Positions 20,855 to 29,953 of a DNA stretch of 64,000 nt are shown here, piece by piece. The notes under the pieces are model-generated. The model made no database searches. It was not told the origin of the DNA and saw only the letters and a list, made by a program, of their open reading frames with translations. Source of the stretch: Bradyrhizobium lupini (GTDB taxonomy: Bacteria; Pseudomonadota; Alphaproteobacteria; Rhizobiales; Xanthobacteraceae); the NCBI RefSeq assembly GCF_040939785.1, contig NZ_CP162553.1:2914001-2978000 (forward strand), written 5' to 3'. Each line of letters opens with the position of its first letter. Position 1 is the first letter of the stretch. A program made the position numbers and the translations under genes.

Positions 20855-23302
20855 TCACCGCGGCGTCAGCGTGATCGCCTCCGCCGCCGCCGCTTCGACC
20901 GCAGCGCGGCTGTAGAGCAGCGGCACATACTGGCCGGTCGCCCACAGCGGCGCGAGGTCGCGATAGTGGCCGCTGAAGGGATCGCCCGACTGGCCCGGCG
21001 TGTTGATGGTGCGGCTCGCATCCCAATTGCCGACGTCGAGCACCATGCGGAACGAGGCGCCGGCGAACAGCTGATAATCGGTGCGGCGGTAGGTGGCCGC
21101 GCGCGGCACATTGGCCGCGCCGCCGTAGGCCAGCGGACCGACCGAGAGCTGAGCGGCCGTCGCCTTGTCGGCAAGCGGCATCAGAGCATGGTCGAATTTT
21201 GCGACGTGCAGGCGGCCCCAGCGCCAGGTTGAGGAATCGGCCCCGAGCTTGGCCGTCACATCGGCCACCGCGGCGCCGAGGCTGTCGCGCAGGATCTGGT
21301 CGCGCGCGGCGGCGGGATCGGAGCCAAACGACGCGTCTGGAGATTCCAAGAAGGCAACAAGCGCCGAAATGCTCGACGCCTCGGGCGCGATCAGGTCGGC
21401 GGCCTTGGGCGCCGTGGTCTTCAACAGTACCGGTCCAAGATGATTGGCGATCCAGACCTCGAACACCGCAGCAGCGGCACTGTCGGCGGCATCACGGGCA
21501 TTCCACGGCTTGAGCAGTTCGAGGCCCTTCTTCACGTTGGCATCGTCCGAAGTGAGCGGCTGCAACAGCTTGACCAGCCGCCGGCCCAGCATCGTGGTGT
21601 CGTCGTTCTGCAGATCCATGGCATCGGCCAGCGTCACCTTGCTGTTGGCCTTCAGGACCTCGGTGATACGCTGCCAGCGCGCACTGTCCGCCCATTCGAA
21701 GCCGACCTTGCGCTCGCTGACGGGATAATCCGCCGGCAGGTTCATCTGGTTGGCGGTGGCGAGAAAGCCCTGCTTGGGCTGATAGGCCTTGGGCAGTTCG
21801 TCGAGCGAGAGAAAACCCTGCCATTCGTAGCGGCCGTCGCCGGGCACCGGCATCAGGCCATCATAGTTGGCGCGCCGCGGCGTCTTGCCGGCGGCGACCC
21901 AGCCGATATTGCCCTTGGTGTCCGCATAGACCTGATTCTCCGACGGCGCGCCCCAGCGCCGCATTGCGCCGAGGAATCCGTTCCAGTCCTTCGCGGTCAT
22001 GTAGTCGGAGGAGCCGAAATAGGCCGAGGTGCCGGGCTCGAACCAGATCGAGCGCACGGCGAAGGCGCGCTTGTTGGCGTCATCGACATAGATCACCGGA
22101 CCATGCCGGGTGAATTTCAGCTCGAGATCGCGATCGCTCTCGCCTTTCACCTGCTCTTTCTCGTGGACGATGCGCATGTCCTCCCAGCCAGTGCCATAGC
22201 GGTACTGGTTGGGATTCTCCGGATTGAGCTCGTAGACGTAGAGGTCTTCCTGGTCGACGTTGAAGATGGTGAGACCGAAGGCGATGGTGCCGTTGTGGCC
22301 GATTGAGATGCCGGGCAGCGCCGGCTCGCCCGCACCGATCACGGAGAGGCCGGGCGCATTGAGGCCGACGATGTAGCGCAGCGACGGCACGCTGTGCTCG
22401 CGATGCGGATCGTTGGCGAGGATCGGCCGTCCCGTCGCGGTCCGCGACGCCGCGATCACCCAATTGTTGGAGCCGATGGTGTCGCGTTGCTGGTCGGCCT
22501 CGGTGAGGTACTTGTCGGGATCGTGCGCGAGTGCGGCCTGGCGATCTTTCGGCGCGGCAAAGGCGACCGGACGCGTTGCCAGATCGTAAGGCGCCAGCAC
22601 CGCCTTCGGCACGCTGCAGGGATCGAGACCATCGGGAATCTTCGTCGTCCAGGCCGGCTCGAGCTTGACGCGAAACCGATCGGCATCGAGGCCGGCCGCA
22701 CAGGCGACCAACGAGCGCTTGACCTCGGAGGCGACATTGCGCGTCAGGCCGTGGCTGCGGATGCGGACGATGTCGTCCGCCGTCCACGGATCCGGCCTGG
22801 TACCGGCGATCCTGAATTCGATCGGCAGCGGGCGCTTGCCCGCGCGCACATCGGCGACATAGGCGTTGACCCCGGCGACGAATGCCTCCGCATAGGTCCT
22901 CCCCTTGGGGCCGTAAGCCGCCCATTCCGCATTCATATCGCCGCGATAGAGAAAGAGCCGCAGCGCCTTGTCCTGTTCGGCATAGGCCGGGCCGAAATCC
23001 TTAGCCAGCAGACCAAGTCCGCGCTTGCGCCAGAGATCGATCTGCCAGAGCCGGTCGCGCGCGGCGTTGAAGCCCTGCAGGAAAAACAGGTCGTGCTCAT
23101 TGTCTGCATAGATGTGGGGGATGCCCCAGACATCGACCAGAATCTGCGCGGGAGCATTGAGACCGGCGACGTCGGTCTTGACCTGACGCGCGCTTCCGAG
23201 CGGGTCCGGCTTCTCACGCGCGAGGGAGGTCGAGGTGAGCAGCGCGGCGCAGATCGCGGCACCGCAGAGCTTTTGGACGACCCGGTTGAGATCCGTGTTC
23301 AT
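20855..23302 (-). CDS. Penicillin acylase family protein (N-terminal nucleophile hydrolase)
   Basis: Secreted amidohydrolase of the penicillin/quorum-lactone acylase family, 815 residues. It has an N-terminal signal sequence (about 1-28). The alpha-subunit motif DVWGIPHIYADNEHDLFFLQGF follows, then a long alpha chain and the autoprocessing site GSNNW. The Ser at about 278 would become the N-terminal nucleophile of the beta subunit. Further family signatures are RPILANDPHR, LPGISIGHNGTIAFGLT and WRWGRLHVAKFDHAL. Such enzymes split amide bonds of beta-lactams, acyl-homoserine lactones or similar compounds. The natural substrate cannot be told from sequence. Confidence 0.9.
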   Translation of the reverse strand: MNTDLNRVVQKLCGAAICAALLTSTSLAREKPDPLGSARQVKTDVAGLNAPAQILVDVWGIPHIYADNEHDLFFLQGFNAARDRLWQIDLWRKRGLGLLAKDFGPAYAEQDKALRLFLYRGDMNAEWAAYGPKGRTYAEAFVAGVNAYVADVRAGKRPLPIEFRIAGTRPDPWTADDIVRIRSHGLTRNVASEVKRSLVACAAGLDADRFRVKLEPAWTTKIPDGLDPCSVPKAVLAPYDLATRPVAFAAPKDRQAALAHDPDKYLTEADQQRDTIGSNNWVIAASRTATGRPILANDPHREHSVPSLRYIVGLNAPGLSVIGAGEPALPGISIGHNGTIAFGLTIFNVDQEDLYVYELNPENPNQYRYGTGWEDMRIVHEKEQVKGESDRDLELKFTRHGPVIYVDDANKRAFAVRSIWFEPGTSAYFGSSDYMTAKDWNGFLGAMRRWGAPSENQVYADTKGNIGWVAAGKTPRRANYDGLMPVPGDGRYEWQGFLSLDELPKAYQPKQGFLATANQMNLPADYPVSERKVGFEWADSARWQRITEVLKANSKVTLADAMDLQNDDTTMLGRRLVKLLQPLTSDDANVKKGLELLKPWNARDAADSAAAAVFEVWIANHLGPVLLKTTAPKAADLIAPEASSISALVAFLESPDASFGSDPAAARDQILRDSLGAAVADVTAKLGADSSTWRWGRLHVAKFDHALMPLADKATAAQLSVGPLAYGGAANVPRAATYRRTDYQLFAGASFRMVLDVGNWDASRTINTPGQSGDPFSGHYRDLAPLWATGQYVPLLYSRAAVEAAAAEAITLTPR

Positions 23303-23348
23303 TGTCGTTTCTCCCGTTTGTTGTTGTTTGGCGCGTCGTGCGCGCCCG

Positions 23349-24851
23349 TTATTCGCCCTCGTCGCTCGCGAGCACGCCCTTCACCGCCCTTGTCCATCCC
23401 GCGAGCTTCCGCTCGCGCGTCGCCTGGCTCATGTTGGGCTTGAAGCGGTGCTCGAGGCGCCAGTTGTCGGCGAATTTGGTCGGCTCGGGATAGACGCCAG
23501 CCTGGAGGCCGGCAAGATAGGCGGCGCCCAGTGCCGTCGTCTCCTGGATCACGGGGCGATCGACCGGCGCATCGAGCAGGTCGGCGAGGCGCTGCATGGT
23601 CCAGTCGGATGCGGTCATGCCGCCATCGACGCGGAGCACGACGCTTGCCACCTCCGAGCTCGGCCAGTCGGCGCGCATTGCGGCCCAGAGATCAAAGGTC
23701 TGGTAGCAGACGCTTTCCAGGGCGGCGTGGGCAAGCTCGGCCGGGCCGGTGTTGCGGGTGAGGCCGAACAGGGCGCCGCGCACGCGCGGATTCCAGTACG
23801 GCGCGCCCATGCCGACGAAGGCCGGGACGAGATAGACGCTCTGCATGGAGTCCGACTGATCGGCGAGAGGTCCGGTCTCGGCGGCATGCTTGATGATGCC
23901 GAGGCCGTCGCGCAGCCACTGCACTGCCGAACCTGCGACGAAGATCGAGCCTTCGAGCGCATAGGTGCGCTTGCCCCCGAGCTGGTAGGCGATGGTGGTG
24001 AGCAGCTTGTTCTTCGAGGCCACGGGCGTGGTGCCGGTGTTGAGCAGGGCGAAGCAGCCGGTGCCGTAAGTCGATTTCATCATCCCCGGACGGAAGCAGG
24101 CCTGGCCGATGGTCGCGGCCTGCTGGTCGCCGGCGATGCCGCAGATCGCAATGGCGCCGCCGAACAAATCCGGCGTGCTCTCGCCGAAACGGGCGGAGGA
24201 ATCCTTCACCTCGGGCAGCATCGAGCGCGGCACGCCGATGATCTCGAGCAGTTCGTCGTCCCACTGGCCGGTGTGGATGTTGAACAGCAGCGTGCGCGAG
24301 GCGTTGGTGGCGTCGGTGGCGTGGACCTTGCCGCCGGTGAGACGCCACAGCAGATAGCAATCGACGGTGCCGAACATCAGCTCGCCGCGGGCAGCGCGCG
24401 CCCGTGCGCCGGGGACGTGGTCGAGAATCCAGGCGGCCTTGGTGCCGGAGAAATAGGGATCGATGATCAGGCCGGTCTTCTGCGAGATCACGGGCTCGCG
24501 GCCGTCGGCTTTCAGTTTCGCGCAGATGTCGGCGGTGCGGCGGTCCTGCCAGACGATGGCGCGATGCACGGCCTGCCCGGTGGCGCGGTCCCACACCACG
24601 GTGGTCTCGCGCTGGTTGGTGATGCCGATCGCGGCGATGTCCTTTGCGCCGATACCGGCCTGCGCGATCGCGTCGCGGCAGACCGTCACGGTCGAGGTCC
24701 AGATGTCCTCGGGCTCGTGCTCGACCCAACCCGAGGCGGGGAAATGCTGCGGAAACTCGGCCTGCGCCTTCGCCGCAATGGAAATGTCGCCGCGAAACAC
24801 GATCGCGCGCGAGGAGGTGGTGCCCTGGTCGATGGCGAGGACGAAAGACAT
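23349..24851 (-). CDS. glpK: Glycerol kinase
   Basis: ATP-dependent kinase making glycerol 3-phosphate, 500 residues, the standard length. It has FGGY-family signatures: [17 protein letters not shown] at the N terminus, [48 protein letters not shown] and [13 protein letters not shown]. The C-terminal [21 protein letters not shown] and [19 protein letters not shown] complete it. The start is the ATG at 24849-24851. It follows the SDR gene but is separated by a 369-base repeat region. No glp regulator or facilitator is adjacent. Confidence 0.96.
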   Translation of the reverse strand: MSFVLAIDQGTTSSRAIVFRGDISIAAKAQAEFPQHFPASGWVEHEPEDIWTSTVTVCRDAIAQAGIGAKDIAAIGITNQRETTVVWDRATGQAVHRAIVWQDRRTADICAKLKADGREPVISQKTGLIIDPYFSGTKAAWILDHVPGARARAARGELMFGTVDCYLLWRLTGGKVHATDATNASRTLLFNIHTGQWDDELLEIIGVPRSMLPEVKDSSARFGESTPDLFGGAIAICGIAGDQQAATIGQACFRPGMMKSTYGTGCFALLNTGTTPVASKNKLLTTIAYQLGGKRTYALEGSIFVAGSAVQWLRDGLGIIKHAAETGPLADQSDSMQSVYLVPAFVGMGAPYWNPRVRGALFGLTRNTGPAELAHAALESVCYQTFDLWAAMRADWPSSEVASVVLRVDGGMTASDWTMQRLADLLDAPVDRPVIQETTALGAAYLAGLQAGVYPEPTKFADNWRLEHRFKPNMSQATRERKLAGWTRAVKGVLASDEGE

Positions 24852-24949
24852 GGAATCAAACCTTGGGGTTTCTTTGGCGTTTTCCCGGCGTTGTCCGGTG
24901 AGGGGCTATTGTGTTTCGCCAAAGGGAGCGGATTAGGGCGGCAAGGTCA

Positions 24950-25190
24950 AGACGGCTGTCCTCCCACCCTCCCCCTGGAGGGCAGGGTGGGCTCGCATGC
25001 AGCGAAGTGGAACGCGAACCGGGACGGGGTGACAGACTATCCGCGAAGTTGGCGCTTCGAATTCTGAGCAGCAGCCGTCTCGTCGACGCAAGCGATACCG
25101 CCTTTGCGGCTTCACCCCACCCCGCCTCGCGTTGCGCTCTGGGCAACACGAAGCGACCCTCCCCCTCTAGCGGAGGAAAAGTGAAGCGCG
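24950..25190. repeat. Compound intergenic repeat region
   Basis: The 369-base gap 24852-25220 has no believable gene. It contains C-rich half-sites CCCACCCTCCCCCTGGAGGG (24965-24984) and ACCCTCCCCCTCTAGCGGAG (25159-25178), with GACGGGGTGACAG and TTCACCCCACCCCG between. This is the common short-element type seen in rhizobial intergenic DNA. Short open frames across it are shadows. Confidence 0.55.
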
Positions 25191-25220
25191 CCCGGCGTAC
25201 CATTGCAAGTAGAGCAGAAG

Positions 25221-25994
25221 TTACGGCGCCGCCGTGGTCACGCCGCCGTCGATGACGATCGTTTGTCCCGTCATGAAGCTCGACGCGTCGGAGGCGAGGT
25301 AGGCCACTGCGCCTGCGATTTCGTCGGGTTCGCCGATACGGCGGAGCGGCGTGGTGGCCGTGCGGCGTTTCAGATTCGCTTCGTCTTCCCACAGCGCGCG
25401 GGCGAAGTCGGTCTTGACGAGGCCGGGCGCGATGCAGTTGACGCGGACGCCTTTCGGGCCCCATTCGCCGGCGAGCGAACGACACAGCGCGAAGTCGGCG
25501 GCTTTCGAGATGCCGTAGGCGCCGATCACGGTCGAACCGCGCAAGCCCCCGATCGAGGAGATGATGACGACTGAGCCGCTGCCGCGCTCCGCCATCTGCG
25601 GGATCGCAAGCGCGGAGAGCCAGATGTTGCTCTTGACGTTGCTGCCCATGATCTTGTCGAAGGCCTCGTCGGTGATGTCGAGCAGCGGGCCGTAATACGG
25701 GTTGACCGCGGCGTTGCAGACGAGGATGTCGATCTTGCCGTAATGCTTGATCGTGCCGGCGATCAGCGCCTCGACCTCCTGCTTGCGCGCGATGTTGCAG
25801 GGGATGACGGTGGCCTCGCCGCCGGCCGCCTTGATGCCGTCGGCGACTGCCTTGCAGGCGTCGGCCTTGCGCGAGGAGACCACCACTTTGGCGCCGAGCT
25901 TTGCGAGCAGCTCGGCGGAGGAGCGGCCGATGCCGCGGCTGGAGCCGGTGACCACGGCGACCTTGCCGGTGAGATCGAACGGGGTGTTCTTCAT
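25221..25994 (-). CDS. SDR family NAD(P)-dependent oxidoreductase
   Basis: 257-residue classical short-chain dehydrogenase. The cofactor motif TGSSRGIGRSSAELLAKLG is at about 16-34, then NAAVNPYYGPL and the catalytic Ser in IISSIGGLRG. The YGISKAA motif supplies the YxxxK pair, and IAPGLVKTDFAR follows. The C terminus, FMTGQTIVIDGGVTT, is typical. It lies last in the minus-strand pim operon, 150 bases after pimD with a repeat between, so it may be a 3-hydroxyacyl-CoA-type dehydrogenase for that pathway. That role is inferred from position only. Confidence 0.88.
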   Translation of the reverse strand: MKNTPFDLTGKVAVVTGSSRGIGRSSAELLAKLGAKVVVSSRKADACKAVADGIKAAGGEATVIPCNIARKQEVEALIAGTIKHYGKIDILVCNAAVNPYYGPLLDITDEAFDKIMGSNVKSNIWLSALAIPQMAERGSGSVVIISSIGGLRGSTVIGAYGISKAADFALCRSLAGEWGPKGVRVNCIAPGLVKTDFARALWEDEANLKRRTATTPLRRIGEPDEIAGAVAYLASDASSFMTGQTIVIDGGVTTAAP

Positions 25995-26029
25995 TGTTGT
26001 TGGGCTCCGTTGAGGCCACTTGTTCAGAC

Positions 26030-26132
26030 GACATCGCCCGGCTTGACCGGGCGATCCAGTATTCCAGAGACGGCGAGACTCGAACCAAGGGGCCGCGGCG
26101 TACTGGATCCCCCGCCTGCGAGGGGGATGACA
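26030..26132. repeat. Dispersed double-hairpin repeat (CCAGTATTCCAGAGAC family), copy 1
   Basis: Left hairpin ATCGCCCGG/CCGGGCGAT, then CCAGTATTCCAGAGAC, a variable middle, GCCGCGGCGTACTGGAT and a right hairpin CCCCC/GGGGG. The same layout recurs at 50644-50765 and 52964-53065. Confidence 0.85.
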
Positions 26133-26144
26133 GCGACCTTGTAG

Positions 26145-27287
26145 CTAGATCAACCCGCCACCGTCCGCCACGCGGCGCTGGTGGTAGTCGGTGTCGCCGA
26201 ACGAGTTCTCGATCATGGTCAGGCGCTTGAAGTAATGGCCGATCTTCGCCTCCATGGTCATGCCGATGCCGCCGTGGAGCTGGATCGCCTGCTGTCCCAC
26301 GAACTTCAGCGACTTGCCGATCTGCACCTTGGCCGCGGCAATAGCGTTGCTGCGCTCCTTGGCGTCCTCGAAATCAGCAGCCATGGTCGCGAACATCGAC
26401 ATCGATCGCGCCTGCTCGGTGGCGACGAACATGTCGGAGGCGCGGTGCTGCAGCGACTGGAACGAGCCGATCGGCACCCCGAACTGCTTGCGCGTCTTGA
26501 TGTACTCGACCGTGGTCTTGAGCGATTCGTCCATCAGGCCGACCGCTTCGGCGCAGAGCGCGATGCGAGCTTCGTCGACCACACGCTCGATCAGCGCGAG
26601 CGAGTCGTCGGGATTGCCGAGCGCCGCATCGGCACCGATTTCGACGCCGGTGAAGGTGATGTCGGCGGCGTGCAGGCCGTCCTGGGTCGGGTACGACTTC
26701 TTGGCGACGCCCTTGGCGTCGGCCGGCACCAGGAACACGCCGATGCCGCTCTTGTCGCGGCGCTCGCCCCTGGTGCGCGCGGTGACGATGAGGGTATCTG
26801 CGTTCTCGCCGTTGAGCACGACGAACTTCTCGCCGTCGATGACCCAACCGTCGCCCTTCTTCTTCGCCGTCGTGGTGACGTCGAAGAGATCGTAGCGCGA
26901 GTTCTTCTCGAGCTGGGCAAAGGCGAGCGTCTTGCTGCCGTCGACGATGCCGGGCACATGCGCGGCCTTCTGCGCATCGCTGCCCGCATGGCGCAGGAAG
27001 CCGCCGCCGATCACGACGGTTGCGAGATAAGGCTCGAGCACCAGTGCCTTGCCGAGCGCTTCCATCACGATCATGGTCTCGACGCCGCCGCCGCCGAAGC
27101 CGCCATCGGCCTCCGCGAAGGGCAGACCGAGCAGGCCCTGGTCGGCGAGCTTGCCCCAAACGGCTTTGCTCCAGCCGCCCTTCTCCTTCATGTACTTCTT
27201 GCGGCTCTCGAAATCGTAGGAATCGGTCAAGAGGCCGTCGATGCTTTCCTTGAGAAGCCGCTGCTCCTCGTTCAGATCAAAATCCAT
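26145..27287 (-). CDS. pimD: Acyl-CoA dehydrogenase, pimeloyl-CoA dehydrogenase small subunit (PimD-like)
   Basis: FAD-dependent acyl-CoA dehydrogenase, 380 residues, predicted to pair with PimC to oxidise dicarboxyl-CoA such as pimeloyl-CoA to the 2,3-enoyl-CoA. N terminus DFDLNEEQRLLKESIDGLL; middle GLPFAEADGGFGGGGVETMIV; FAD-domain WVIDGEKFVVLNGENADTLIV. The C-terminal helical bundle has TRKQFGVPIGSFQSLQHRASDM and QLHGGIGMTMEAKIGHYFKRL. The assignment to pim comes from gene order pimF-A-B-C-D on the minus strand, as in Rhodopseudomonas palustris, plus the paired large subunit next to it. Confidence 0.85.
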   Translation of the reverse strand: MDFDLNEEQRLLKESIDGLLTDSYDFESRKKYMKEKGGWSKAVWGKLADQGLLGLPFAEADGGFGGGGVETMIVMEALGKALVLEPYLATVVIGGGFLRHAGSDAQKAAHVPGIVDGSKTLAFAQLEKNSRYDLFDVTTTAKKKGDGWVIDGEKFVVLNGENADTLIVTARTRGERRDKSGIGVFLVPADAKGVAKKSYPTQDGLHAADITFTGVEIGADAALGNPDDSLALIERVVDEARIALCAEAVGLMDESLKTTVEYIKTRKQFGVPIGSFQSLQHRASDMFVATEQARSMSMFATMAADFEDAKERSNAIAAAKVQIGKSLKFVGQQAIQLHGGIGMTMEAKIGHYFKRLTMIENSFGDTDYHQRRVADGGGLI

Positions 27288-27312
27288 GTTCTTTGCTCTC
27301 CGGTATCGATTT

Positions 27313-27394
27313 CGTCATGCCCGGCCTTATGCCGGGCATCCACGTTCTTTCGTGGCGCTAGGCGTGGATGGCCGGGTCAGGCCCGGCCGTGACG
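27313..27394. repeat. Inverted repeat between pimC and pimD
   Basis: CGTCATGCCCGGCC at 27313-27326 pairs with GGCCCGGCCGTGACG at the right end (27380-27394), and inner GCATCCACG with CGTGGATG. A REP-like hairpin within the pim operon, possibly modulating the mRNA between the two subunit genes. Confidence 0.65.
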
Positions 27395-27419
27395 GTGAGT
27401 GCGTGTTGATGGTGTACGA

Positions 27420-28610
27420 TCAAAGCCCCAGCACCGCCTTGGCGATGATGTTGCGCTGGATCTCGTTGGAGCCGCCGTAGATCGAGACCTTGCGGTTGTT
27501 GAAATAGCTCGGCGCGATCTGGGCGGTCCAGTCCATGGCTTCGTTCGAGCCGTCGTCGCCGTGCACGTCATAGGGTGCCGCGAACGGGCCGATCACCTCC
27601 ATCAGCAGCTCGGTGGTGGTCTGCTGGATCTCGGAGCCCTTGATCTTCAGCACCGAGGAAGCCGGATTGGGCTTGCCTTTGCCGTGCTTGCCTTCGTCGG
27701 CGACGACGCGGAGCTGGGTGAGTTCGAGCGCCTTGAGCTCGATCTCGCAGGCCGCGAGCTTGTCGCGGAAGGCCGCGTCCTGAATGATCGGCTTGCCGCC
27801 GGATTCGACCTTGGAGGCGAGATCGCGGATGCGGCGGAGCCGCTCCTTGGAGACGCCGACCCGCGCGATGCCGGTGCGCTCATTGCCGAGCAGGAATTTC
27901 GCGTAATCCCAGCCCTTGTTCTCCTCGCCGATCAGGTTCTCGATGGGCACTTCGACGTCGTCGAAGAACACCTCGTTGACCTCGGCGCCGCCGTCGATGG
28001 TCTGGATCGGGCGCACCGTGACGCCCTTCGACTTCATCGAGAACACGATGAAGGAGATGCCCATCTGCTTCTTGGCGGACGGGTCGGTGCGGCAGAGGCA
28101 GAAGATCATGTCGGCGTGCTGGGCGAGCGTGGTCCAGGTCTTCTGGCCGTTGATGATCCACTTGTCGCCCTTGCGCTCGGCCTTCGTCTTCAGCGAGGCG
28201 AGGTCGGAGCCGGAGCCGGGCTCGGAGAAGCCCTGGCACCACCAGTCGTCGACATTGGCGATGCGCGGCAGATACTGCTTCTTCTGCTCTTCATTGCCGA
28301 AGGTGTAGATGACGGGACCCACCATGCTGACGCCGAAGGCGAGCGGCTGCGGCGCCGGATAGGACTGCAGCTCCTCGTTGAAGATATAGTGCTGCACGGA
28401 GGTCCAGCCGGTGCCGCCATATTGCTTGGGCCAGTGGCTGACGCCCCAGCCCTTCTTGTTGAGGATGCGCCACCACGTCACCATCTCGTCCTTCGAGAGG
28501 TGGCGGCCCTCGACCAGCTTGCGCCGCGTATCCGGCGGCACGTTGTCGCGGAAGAATGACCGCACTTCCTCGCGAAACGCCTGCTCTTCTTTCGTGAATG
28601 CGAGATCCAT
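27420..28610 (-). CDS. pimC: Acyl-CoA dehydrogenase, pimeloyl-CoA dehydrogenase large subunit (PimC-like)
   Basis: 396 residues from the ATG at 28608-28610 (MDLAFTKEEQAFREEVRSFF), with a GAGG-type site just upstream; the longer open frame runs into a repeat. Family motifs: WSHWPKQYGGTGWTSVQHYIFNEEL, WCQGFSEPGSGSDLASLKT (FAD/substrate), KWIINGQKTWTTLAQHADM and NERTGIARVG. The C terminus, SIYGGSNEIQRNIIAKAVLGL, contains the GGSNEIQRN motif typical of acyl-CoA dehydrogenases. It would work as a heteromer with PimD in dicarboxylic acid beta-oxidation. Confidence 0.87.
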   Translation of the reverse strand: MDLAFTKEEQAFREEVRSFFRDNVPPDTRRKLVEGRHLSKDEMVTWWRILNKKGWGVSHWPKQYGGTGWTSVQHYIFNEELQSYPAPQPLAFGVSMVGPVIYTFGNEEQKKQYLPRIANVDDWWCQGFSEPGSGSDLASLKTKAERKGDKWIINGQKTWTTLAQHADMIFCLCRTDPSAKKQMGISFIVFSMKSKGVTVRPIQTIDGGAEVNEVFFDDVEVPIENLIGEENKGWDYAKFLLGNERTGIARVGVSKERLRRIRDLASKVESGGKPIIQDAAFRDKLAACEIELKALELTQLRVVADEGKHGKGKPNPASSVLKIKGSEIQQTTTELLMEVIGPFAAPYDVHGDDGSNEAMDWTAQIAPSYFNNRKVSIYGGSNEIQRNIIAKAVLGL

Positions 28611-28629
28611 CGGATCCTCCTGTGAATGT

Positions 28630-28749
28630 GTCGTCCCGGCGAAGGCCGGGACCCATAACCACCGGCCTTCGTTGGTTTGCGAAGGCCATTGTTGTTCGCG
28701 TGCCACACTCCTGCTGCGGAGTATGGGTCCCGGCTTTCGCCGGGACGAC
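28630..28749. repeat. Palindromic intergenic repeat with 28-bp near-perfect terminal inverted repeats
   Basis: Ends at 28630-28657 and 28722-28749 are inverted copies with one mismatch. They begin GTCGTCCCGGCGAA and end TTCGCCGGGACGAC, the same family as 17010-17133. It separates pimB from pimC. Confidence 0.8.
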
Positions 28750-28765
28750 GGTTACTGGACGACGG

Positions 28766-29953
28766 CTACTGCAACACCTCGAAAAGCCCCGCCGCGCCCA
28801 TGCCGCCGCCGACGCACATGGTGACGACCGCGTACTTCGCCTTGCGGCGGCGGCCTTCAATCAGAGCGTGGCCGGTGAGGCGCGCGCCCGACATGCCGTA
28901 GGGATGGCCCACCGCGATCGCGCCGCCGTCGACATTGATCTTGTCGGGGTCGATGCCGAGCTTGTCGCGGCAATACAGCACCTGCACCGCGCAAGCTTCG
29001 TTCAGCTCCCACAGGCCGATGTCGTCGACGGTCAGGCCATGACGCTTGAGCAGGCGCGGCACGGCGAATACCGGGCCGATGCCCATCTCGTCCGGCTCGC
29101 AGCCGGCGGAGACGAAGCCGCGGAAGATGCCGAGCGGGTTCAGCCCGCGCTTTGCCGCTTCCTTGTCGCTCATGATCACGCTCGCGCTGGCCCCGTCCGA
29201 AAGCTGGCTGGCATTGCCGGCGGTGACCGAAAATCCCTCGCCACGGACGGCCTTGAGGCCGGCGAGGCCTTCTGCGGTGGTCTCGGGGCGCGGGCCCTCG
29301 TCCTGCGACAGCGTGACGTCCTTGAACGAGACTGCACCGGTGGCCTTGTCGGTCACCGCCATCCTGGTGGTGATCGGCGCGAGCTCATCCTTGAACTTTC
29401 CGCCCTGCTGCGCCGCGGCGGTGCGGCGCTGGCTCTCCAGCGAATATTCGTCCTGCTTTTCGCGCGAGATGCCGTAGCGCTTGGCGACGATCTCGGCGGT
29501 GTCGATCATGGGCATGTAGACCTCGCCCTTGATCTCGAGCAGCGCCGGGTCCTGCGCGTGGAAGCCGTTCATCTTGTCGTTCTGCACCAGCGAGATGGAC
29601 TCGCCGCCACCGCCGACCGCGATCTCGACACCGTCGAAGATCACCGAACGCGCGGCGAGCGCGATCGCCTGCAGGCCCGAGGCGCATTGCCGGTCGATAG
29701 TGGTGCCGGCGACGGTGACGGGGAGACCGGCACGGAGCAGCGCCTTGCGCGCGATGTTGCCGCCGGTCGCGCCCTGCTGGAGTGCTGCGCCCATCACGAC
29801 GTCCTCGACCTCCTTGGGGTCGATCTTGGCGCGCGCGACGGCCTCGCCGATGGCGTGGCCGAGCAGCGTTGCGCCCTCGGTGGCGTTGAGCGCGCCGCGA
29901 TAGGCCTTCCCGATCGGGGTGCGGGCGGTGGAAACGATGACGGCGTCGGTCAA
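28766..29953 (-). CDS. pimB: Acetyl-CoA acyltransferase (thiolase), PimB-like
   Basis: 395-residue thiolase performing the final cleavage of 3-ketoacyl-CoA in the pim pathway. Start [20 protein letters not shown]. The nucleophilic Cys is in [16 protein letters not shown] (about 88). The His motif is [20 protein letters not shown], and the second Cys is in [19 protein letters not shown]. The gene overlaps the end of pimA by 4 bases (ATGA), so the two are translationally coupled. Length and motifs are full-length for the family. Confidence 0.9.
   Translation of the reverse strand: MTDAVIVSTARTPIGKAYRGALNATEGATLLGHAIGEAVARAKIDPKEVEDVVMGAALQQGATGGNIARKALLRAGLPVTVAGTTIDRQCASGLQAIALAARSVIFDGVEIAVGGGGESISLVQNDKMNGFHAQDPALLEIKGEVYMPMIDTAEIVAKRYGISREKQDEYSLESQRRTAAAQQGGKFKDELAPITTRMAVTDKATGAVSFKDVTLSQDEGPRPETTAEGLAGLKAVRGEGFSVTAGNASQLSDGASASVIMSDKEAAKRGLNPLGIFRGFVSAGCEPDEMGIGPVFAVPRLLKRHGLTVDDIGLWELNEACAVQVLYCRDKLGIDPDKINVDGGAIAVGHPYGMSGARLTGHALIEGRRRKAKYAVVTMCVGGGMGAAGLFEVLQ

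Noticed and set aside
23235..25067. 610-codon plus-strand open frame opposite glpK
   Set aside because: glpK is complete with all family motifs on the other strand; the frame runs through a repeat region.
24911..25255. Small open frames in the gap between glpK and the SDR gene
   Set aside because: They consist of repeat sequence without a domain or start signal.
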